32,166 nt of DNA from Deltaproteobacteria bacterium (GTDB taxonomy: Bacteria > Desulfobacterota > BSN033 > WVXP01), in contig JAFDHF010000050.1 in the NCBI GenBank assembly GCA_019308905.1, positions 1 to 32,166 on the forward strand, written 5' to 3'. Shown here one piece after another: positions 7,437-15,500 of this stretch. Position numbers and translations under genes: made by a program. The notes below the pieces were generated by a model, which made no database searches, was not told the origin of the DNA, and saw only the letters and a list, made by a program, of their open reading frames with translations. Within the stretch, counting starts at the first letter, position 1. Each line of letters begins with the position of its first letter.

Positions 7437-7937
7437 ATGTCAAATACACGGGAGAATCTCGAAAGAGCGTATCGCGATGAATGCGAAACACATATGAGGT
7501 ACAAGGCCTTTGCAAGGCAGGCCGAAGAGGAGGGATTTCCCAATATCGCCCGTCTCTTCAGAGGCACGGCTGAGGGGGAGACAGTTCATGCTCTCAATCA
7601 GCTTGCCGCACTCGAGGGCGTCCGGTCGACCAAGGAGTGCCTAAAACTCGCAATCGAGGAAGAGGAAGGAGACTTCTTCAGGATGTACCCCCGATTCATC
7701 GAGGACGCTCGGGCAGAAGACAGGACAGAGGCCGTGCTGAGCCTCACGTGGATACGGGAGGCAGAAAGGGCCCATTTCGGTTTGCTCGGGCAGGCTCTCG
7801 AAGATCTTGAGAGGGGCGGGGATATCGAGGCCGAAGATTATTATCTCTGTACAAACTGTGGCCTTGTCGTCGCGGGGGGAGTCCCTTCGAGTTGTCCTGT
7901 CTGCAAGGCTCCCCGAACCGCGTTCAAACCCGTGTAA
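7437..7937 (+). CDS. Rubrerythrin
   Basis: A 166-residue non-haem iron protein that reduces hydrogen peroxide in anaerobes. The N-terminal four-helix ferritin-like domain (about 1-135) shows the expected di-iron ligands in ECETHMRY, in GETVHALN and in EAERAHFGLL. The C-terminal rubredoxin-like domain has two Cys pairs, YLCTNCG and CPVC (about 139-160), binding one iron. The arrangement is the classical rubrerythrin, slightly shorter than the usual 180-190 residues. A weak AAGGA site lies about 12 bases before the ATG. It is transcribed divergently from iclR and is apparently monocistronic or paired with the lipoprotein gene downstream. It complements the second oxygen-defence cluster at 29019-30513. 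Confidence 0.93.
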   Translation: MSNTRENLERAYRDECETHMRYKAFARQAEEEGFPNIARLFRGTAEGETVHALNQLAALEGVRSTKECLKLAIEEEEGDFFRMYPRFIEDARAEDRTEAVLSLTWIREAERAHFGLLGQALEDLERGGDIEAEDYYLCTNCGLVVAGGVPSSCPVCKAPRTAFKPV

Positions 7938-8021
7938 CGAGGCGGGACCCTTGAAACCGGTCGGGCAAAGCTGATAGATTCTATACCAAGTCGGCGTTTT
8001 TTCGGCATGGAGGAAAGAAAC

Positions 8022-8471
8022 ATGAAAACGAGATTCCTTCTACTGGCATGGATGGCCCTGGCCCTGACTGGTTGCCAGAAATACATCGCCCCCACGAGGG
8101 TCGAAACAGGATCCATACCTGACCGGATCTATGAGGTCACGGTCCATGAAAGCAACCCTCTTTACTACGCCGTGCTCTTCGACATCCCCGATGACGGCAT
8201 GGAAGTCGTCATGTTCTACACCTACTTTACGCACCGGATCGGCAGGGATACTCCTGAGAAATACATCAACCGTCTGAACACCATCGTCAAAGGGTACAGG
8301 ACCCTTCAAATCAGGGATGAAGCCGGTACGGTCCGGGCGTACCTGGCAGCGACTTCTCTTGTCACCTACTCGATCTACGAAAGGCGGTACCGGAAACAGA
8401 AGACCTCAAGGATTATCGTCCAGATCGACGATCCCAATCTCGGCGGGCCGGTCCTCAGACGGAGCAGGTAA
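8022..8471 (+). CDS. Small lipoprotein of unknown function
   Basis: A 149-residue protein starting at ATG 8022, preceded by AGGAAAG. An earlier in-frame ATG at 8007 would put extra charged residues before the signal and is less likely. The first 17 residues are a lipoprotein signal ending in the lipobox LTG-C18, so the mature protein should be anchored to a membrane. The rest is rich in aromatic and beta-prone residues (YYAVLFDIP, MFYTYFTHR, TYSIYERRY), which fits a small beta-rich periplasmic domain. No family is recognised. It lies 84 bp after the rubrerythrin stop on the same strand; a functional link is not evident. Confidence 0.75.
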   Translation: MKTRFLLLAWMALALTGCQKYIAPTRVETGSIPDRIYEVTVHESNPLYYAVLFDIPDDGMEVVMFYTYFTHRIGRDTPEKYINRLNTIVKGYRTLQIRDEAGTVRAYLAATSLVTYSIYERRYRKQKTSRIIVQIDDPNLGGPVLRRSR

Positions 8472-8791
8472 GGCTCCTCTGTCGACAAATCTCTCTCTGC
8501 CAGTCCTAGTGAGAAGGGGGCTGATAGGGCTGTGCCGGGATCTTCCAATATGGTAAATCCGGTGTCCGTGGTGCGTTCCATCACGCGGCACTGCCCCCTA
8601 GATGCTTAGGTGGCACGGATCGCCTTGTCGGCCTGCGCGGGAGCGCCCGAGGTGAACTTACAAATCCCTTACACCGGGGACGTGCGAAGCCAAGGATTGT
8701 ATTGCGTAAGAAAGGTTTGGCCTTGATAATCGCGAAAAGAATCACAACAAACCGCATTCTCCATGATAGGTCACATTCATGACATGCGGCG
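8472..8791. other. Intergenic gap, no gene recognised
   Basis: This 320-bp stretch lies between the lipoprotein gene and the convergent phosphopantetheinyl transferase gene. Only short unconvincing frames occur on either strand. No clear hairpin-plus-T terminator, tRNA or riboswitch was seen. Confidence 0.5.
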
Positions 8792-9553
8792 TCATCTTTC
8801 ATGTGGCTGCTGGGAGGGAGACAGGGTTCCGGTGATTGTATGGATCGTCAGGGGGGGGGATATATGAGGGGGCCGCGCCACGGCCAGGCTCAGCCAGCCT
8901 CTCCCTTCCTTTGCTGCCCGGACCTTGATGGGTTCCTCGGCCCATACCTCGAAAAGAATCCCCCATTCCACGGCACGGGGAGGCCCCACCCGTACGCTCA
9001 GGGGATCAGTGAGGTTGAAACCCGTTCCCGTTGCCTTGACGGCCGCTTCCTTGACGGACCATATGAGGGCGGCTGCCGTGGCCGTATCGTGACTTGAGAG
9101 ATTCAGAACGCGAGCAAGCTCTTCCGGTCCGAACGCCCGCCAAAGGGGATACTGACCCGAAAACTCCTCTGGAAAGGCCACATCGATTCCCACACATCCC
9201 CCGCCGCACATGGCCCCGTAAAGGCGTCCGTCACCGTGGCTGAAGGAGAGCGACGGCCCAGGCGGCCCGTTCACATACTGAAGGTATGGCATTCCGAGAA
9301 CGTTTTTCCCAATGGTGAAACCCCTTTCACCCCGGAAGCCGGTCAGGAAAGGGCCGAGCCGAGTCATGGTACGCAACAGCATGAGGGCAAGGCGGCGACC
9401 GGCCGGTCCGGAGCTCCATCCGGCTGAGGCGAATGCAACGGAACCGAAAACCACGGCCGTCCCCAGGATCCGGCGGGGCAGGACGCGTATGGCGTCCTCT
9501 GCGCTGGGGGTGTTCCCCACGTCGCGCCGAACTGTCTCCCCTCCAGTATCCAT
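8792..9553 (-). CDS. 4'-phosphopantetheinyl transferase (Sfp-type)
   Basis: It transfers the 4'-phosphopantetheine arm of CoA to a serine of an acyl carrier domain. The two signature motifs are present: GIDVAF (122-127, Asp124 as Mg ligand) and WSVKEAAVK (165-173, Glu169 and Lys173). The length of 253 residues fits Sfp-type enzymes. ATG at 9553 follows AAGGGGTG. It begins 13 bp after the stop of the giant synthase on the same strand, so it is almost certainly its dedicated activating enzyme. A short run of glycines and cysteines just before the first motif (MCGGGC) is unusual but should not disturb catalysis. Confidence 0.9.
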   Translation of the reverse strand: MDTGGETVRRDVGNTPSAEDAIRVLPRRILGTAVVFGSVAFASAGWSSGPAGRRLALMLLRTMTRLGPFLTGFRGERGFTIGKNVLGMPYLQYVNGPPGPSLSFSHGDGRLYGAMCGGGCVGIDVAFPEEFSGQYPLWRAFGPEELARVLNLSSHDTATAAALIWSVKEAAVKATGTGFNLTDPLSVRVGPPRAVEWGILFEVWAEEPIKVRAAKEGRGWLSLAVARPPHISPPLTIHTITGTLSPSQQPHER

Positions 9554-9566
9554 GCCTTATCACCCC

Positions 9567-12500
9567 TTATCGCTCGAACCGATTCATGCGCACGGAAAGG
9601 ACTTGCATGGCGGTGGTGCCACTCTCATCGATGGCCCTCGCATCCCATGTGCAACCCTTACGGTCACGGGATCGGAGTCTCGCCTCGAGGGTGAAGCGTT
9701 CCCCGTTTCGGGCGGGACGCGAGAAACGCATCTCTTCCATGCCTGCCGGAATAAGGTTCCAGGATTGTTCCTCAGCCCGGGCCGCGGCATGGAACGCAAA
9801 TAGATGCATCAGCGCTTCCAGGAGATAGGGTGGATACAGGTAACGGGCGGCTTCCATCCCTGCCATGTCCTCCTGCCCAGGGTAGACCATCTCTCCCTTC
9901 ACCACGCCGGCACCGGTTCCGTGGATAGAATGCAGGACACGATAGCGACCGGCAAGGCCGGTATGTTTTTCGTAGTTTTCAATGATTTCGCGCGATTCCA
10001 CGGCCCGTGTTTCCAGATCAGAGGTCCTGATCTCAAAACCCGGCCATGCGGGCAGTGGTGCGGGTCCCGGACCAAGGATGACCTCCCCGCGGTAGTTCGT
10101 GGACCACCGGTCGAGGATGTTTCCCGAAGGGGATACATCGGCGCTTGAGAACCGGACATCACACGTGACCTCCGGGCCCGGTCCATCCTGTCTCCGACAT
10201 GTGATCCGTGCATCTCGATCAATGCCCGGTGGACACTCCAGGATGTCCTCGAACCTCAGCCCCCGCACACCAAGAACGCTCAGGTGGGGGTACAGGAGTT
10301 GGGCGGCCTCCAAGATAGTCTCCACGGCCATGATCCCCGAGACCAGGGGATGCTTGAGGAACTTGAAGGGTTTGTGATCCTCGACCCATAGGTCGAAATC
10401 CCGTGAAAAGTTCCGGGTGGCCACTATCTCCCCCTCTTTCAGGTCGAGGTGGTCAATCGTATGGATCATGGGAAAGTCCCTCTGCTCGAAACGAACGCCG
10501 CCCGGAGAGACCTCCCCATCCACTTCCCCGGGTTCGGAGGGTTCCACCAGGGTTCCCCTGACGCCCGGAAACGTACGGGCCGGTATGACCCAGCACCGTT
10601 GCGGGGGACCCAGGATAAGCTCACGGCAGAACATCTGGGCCAGTTCGTCCGCGTGAACAAATGCTGGCTCCAGACCCTTCAGTTTCATGAGTGCCTTGAC
10701 CTCCGGATCTTCGGCCATGCCCGTTCCCACGATGGGAGGCAACATGAAAGCCTTGGAAACGAGACCACTGGGAGAATCCGGCAGAGAGCGCAGCAGAGCG
10801 GACAGGGACCGGTTCGCGGCACAGTAGTTGGCCTGCCCCACGTTACCCTGAATCGCCGCGAGGGAAGATAGACCGGCGAAGAATCGGAGGCCGTTTTCCC
10901 TTGACGCGCAATACAGGTTCCAGGCGCCCAGGAGCTTGACGTCCACGACCCTTCTGAAGTCCTCGGGCGTCATGGACTCCACGAAGGCGTCCCTGATAAT
11001 TCCGGCCCCGTGGATGATCCCGTCGATCCTGCCGTACTGCTTCACCACCTGTTTCAGGGTGCGGGCCACCTTTTCAGGATCGGATACGTCACAGCAATGG
11101 TAGGAGACCCTGAGGCCCAGCACGGAAAGCCGAGAAACGTTTCGGGCGATCTCCAGTCCCGCACGGGCGCCGGGTCCATCATTTCCGGGTTTGTCCACTC
11201 CAGGAGTTATCCCTCTCTTCTCGAAGAACCGGCCCACCGCCTTTTCGCCGGGACCGCCTGTACGGCGCAGTGCTCCGTATGCGGCGGCCGTGTCCAATTC
11301 AGTCCGGCCCAGCAGCACGAGTCGGAGCTTGAAAGGTGCCAGCGCCCGGGCGATATGGTATGTGACGCCCCTTGCTCCGCCCGAGATTACCACCACGTCC
11401 CCGTTGCCCAGCCTTATACCCGACCTGTCCTCGAGGGAGAGCGGCTCGTCGACCGCCTTGATCGAGAAGGCCTCCCCGTCATGAAAGATCAACTCTATGA
11501 TCGGGTTGGACGTGTCAAGAGCGAGATCCATGGCACCTCTAAGATCGGTCCGACCATCCAATGTCACGCTCCTGAAAAGCATCGAGGGATACTCCTGTGC
11601 AGCGGCAAGGAGCATACCGATGATACCTTCAGCACACACCATTTCGGCGGAGTCGTGTCGGACATCTTTGGCCAGACTCATACAGAAGGCCCTGTTTTCC
11701 GAACCCAGAAGACTCTTCAGACAACCGAAGAAACCGGTGAGAAAGGCGGAAACATCCGCTGTCCCTGATGGAAGGGCTTTTCCATCTCCACCCTCCAGGA
11801 CCAGGACTAGACCAGCCAGGGATCCTGCTTCCGCAAGCCTCTTCGCGGCCCGTTGCGCTCCACCGGAAGTGCGCAGCTCTAATGTGTCGCCCACTCCGCT
11901 CCGTCCCGAACAATCCAGCAGAATCGTCCTGGCTCCGAACCTCTCTTCCATCAGACCGGAGAGTTCGGCTGCAAGGGAGGAACCAGAGTCCGTCGTGATG
12001 AGGGCCACCTCCCGGCCAGGCTTTAAAGTGACAGGGGTTAAAGGGGAAGGGGAGATTGCCGCTTCCTCGAGGACCATCCTGTGGATCCATTCCTCCTTTG
12101 CTTCCTCCTTCCGGGAGACACCTTTGAGGGCCGCTTTTCTCTCTGGCTCGGATTCACGTCCCCCTTCCACGGGACGGGCGGAAGCGGTGCTGGGGCCCGT
12201 GGGCGGTTTTTCCCTCCCTCCCTCCGCACCTCCGTGCTCCGCGAGGTTCTCTATACATCCGGCAATCTCCCTCACGGTGTTAAGACCGATGAAATCCTCC
12301 ACATTGACGGTTATTCCGAACTCTCGCTCCACTTCGTCCATGATCACGGGGAGACGACTCGACCGTATGGCGAGATCCTGTCTGATATCCATGTCGGGTT
12401 CGATCTCGTCCCGTTCATAACCGGTCGCGCTCATGATTATATGGATGACCTTCTCCAGGTAGTCCACATCCCCCTTACCATCTTCCAGGGGAGTCCGGGC

Positions 12501-15500
12501 GACGGGTTCGGGAACCCTTTCAGATCCCGGGCCAAGGGCCACGGCGGAGGCATCCCTTTTTCCGGCAGATTCATCTGCCCCGGCAGGGGCCGGGATCGGA
12601 GTTGGAATGGGTGTCGGGGGACCCGGCGCGGTTGAATGTCTGAGAGTCTCTTCAAGTATCCTGTCGAGCTGTTCCGGGGTGAACCGTGGATCGAGTTCAC
12701 GCCTTATGGCCTCGGCGATCTGGGGCTTGAGAATCCTACCAAAGGATTCCAGCACAAAGGCATTGATTTCACGCTGCACGATGGCCACCATCCGGTCCCT
12801 GGGAGGTGCGCCTGGGGCGATACCCGGTCGACCCGGGGGCGCGGCCTCATGGCCGGGCCGCCGATCCGCTCCGAGCGACATGGGAATACCTTCAAAGGCG
12901 AGATGCCCGAGTGCGTAAAGCCGGGCCACGCCCGAGCGGAAGGCGTACGCTTCTCCATCCGGCATACACGTTGGGAAACAGACCGCGTTCTCAAGGATCT
13001 CCGACACGAGGCTGCAGAGCGTGTCTTTGGGGCCTATCTCGGTGAAGTGCCCGATGCCGAAATCGTCCCGGAGCGTTCTGATGTTCTGCATCCAGCGAAC
13101 GGGAGATTCCAGGTGTGCCATGAGTATCTGACGTATCCGGTCAGGATCGTCGGGAAAGGGCTCCATGGTTGTGTTGGAGATCACTGGAATCCGGGGAGGG
13201 TGAAAGGGGATATCAGCCACGAATGCAGCCATCTCCCCATGGATCACCTTCATGAGGGGGGAGTGAAAGGCCATACTCACCTTGAGTTGGGTGGCCCTGT
13301 GGCCGTCACCCTTGATCTCCCCCATGAGGGCCAGGACAGGTTCGGTGTCCCCGCCCAGAACAACCTGGTGAGGCGAGTTGTAGTTGGTGAAGTATACGTT
13401 TTCCCGGCCTTCCACCTTTTCTTCAAGGTAGGCCATTGGCGCGTCCACCGCGATCATGGTACCCGGGTCTCCCCGGAGCCCTGCCGCCTTGTCCATGCAC
13501 TGGGCCCGTTTGTTAACGATGCGGAAGCCGTCGGCATGGGAGAAGACCCCGGCGATGCTCAATGCCACCAGCTCTCCCAGACTGTGTCCGGCCATGGCCC
13601 GAGGCTGGGCTCCCATGGAGATCAGGTACCGTGCTATGGCGTATTCCATGGTGTAGAGGGCCGGTTGCTGCCACCTCGTCTTCTGAAGGTTTTCCTCCGT
13701 AGAATTGAAAAGGAGGTCGAGCAGATCGAATTCGGCCACCTCGGAAATCATGTCCATCCATCTCCGGATCTCCGGAAATGTCCGGTAGAGCTCACTGCTC
13801 ATGCCCACGTACTGGGATCCCTGGCCCGTGAAAAGAAATGCGAGCCCTTCGGCCTTTTCCTCGGCCCCCGCAGCGAATATTCCCTGACGTGCCATTGCCC
13901 TAAGAGCCTTGCCCGAAGGGAGGGTGTTCTGTTCCATGGAAGCAAGAGACTCTATCTTGGCACTGGCCTCCCCTTCGTCGGCCGCTACCACGCCCAAGCG
14001 ATAGGATAGCCCTCCCAGGGACGTGGTAATAAATGAAACGCCGGGGATCGAGACATCACCATCCCGAACCCTCGACTCCCGGCTTTCAGGTCTCACTGGC
14101 GACTCGGGAGAGATCATGACACGGCCCGAGGCTTCCATCGACTCTTCCAACTGGACTACGTAATTGGCCCCGCCGAAACCGAAGGCGTTCACCTCCAGAT
14201 GCCGTGGCCTGCCACCTCTCCGGGGCCATTCGGCCGGCTGGACAGGGGCATGGAAGCCGGCTGCCTCCAGGCCTATCCTCGCATCAGGATTTCGGTAGTT
14301 CAGAGTGGGGGGGAATATGCCGCTCTTCATGGCAATTATCCCCCTGATGAGGCTGCTGATGCCGGAGGCACCGAGTGTGTGCCCGATCTGGGATTTGAAG
14401 GAGCTGAGCGCGGTCCCGCAGGAGGATGGAAAGAACTCCTTTAGGGCCTTGACCTCCTCTATGTCCCCCTGGACGGTGCTTGTGGCATGGCATTCCACCA
14501 GGTCTACATTATCAGCACCATAGCCCGCATCCCGGAAAGAGGCCCCAATGGCTATCATCTCGGTCTCGGCCAGTGGTTCCACCATGCCTCGGTCGTTGTT
14601 GCTCGCGCCGATTCCTGTAATATAGGCGTGTACGAAGACACCCCGCCTTTCCGCAACCGATGCCTTCTCCACCACTATCATGCCCCCGCCCTCGCCGAGG
14701 ACCATGCCGTCGCGGGTGGTGTCAAAGGGCCGGCTGCTCTCGGTGACGGGCCGTTCAAGACCGGAAAGGCCGGCCAGCGCCTTGAGGGCCGAGAACTCCA
14801 GGTAATGGGACGGGTGGAGTTCCTCTTCCCCTCCGCCCACTATTGCCGCATCGATTATCCCGTTTCTGATCATCTGTATGGCGCTGTACAAGGCCACAAG
14901 GCTGGTCGCGCAGGCGGCCGAGACCGAGTAGCTCGGACCCTGCAGCCCGTACCTGTTGCAGATGAAGCCGCCTGCCGCACAGTTGAGTCGGCCCAGGAGG
15001 GTGGTGTCGTCCACCGTAAGACGGCCCGACATGATCTTCTCCTTGACCGCCTTTTCCAGCTCCGGCTCCATGGGGATGATATCTCCCACGGACCGGACGA
15101 TATCATGGTTGTAAACATCCAGAACCAGGTCGGTGATCGTTGCGGCCGTCTCCCCGGAATTCTGGGAAACGATCACCCCGATCCGTTCCCTGGGAATGCC
15201 GGATTCCAGCAATCCCGATTCTCTTATGACCTTTTCAGCAAGCCAGAGGGTCAGTTTTGTCGAATCGGACATGGAGCGGAAATCCTGAGGCGCAATACCC
15301 AGCTCCTTTCGCGAGATATTGATATTCTGAAAAGCTCCTGCATTGCAGTAAGTCTTGCCCCGGGCACGCGGGTCGGGATCATAATAGAGGGCGTGGTCCC
15401 ATCTTGAAGACGGCACCGTGGTTATCCCGCTCTTGAGGGCGAGGCAGGCTTCCCAGATCTCCTCCGGGCTGTTGCCCAGTGAATTAACCAGAGCCATTGC

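Noticed and set aside
12636-14009. Long plus-strand open frame (457 codons) inside the giant synthase gene
   Set aside because: It lies wholly opposite the AT domain and carrier linker, has no recognisable domain and arises from GC-rich codon bias. The same holds for the plus-strand frames at 5040-6122 and 20073-21488.
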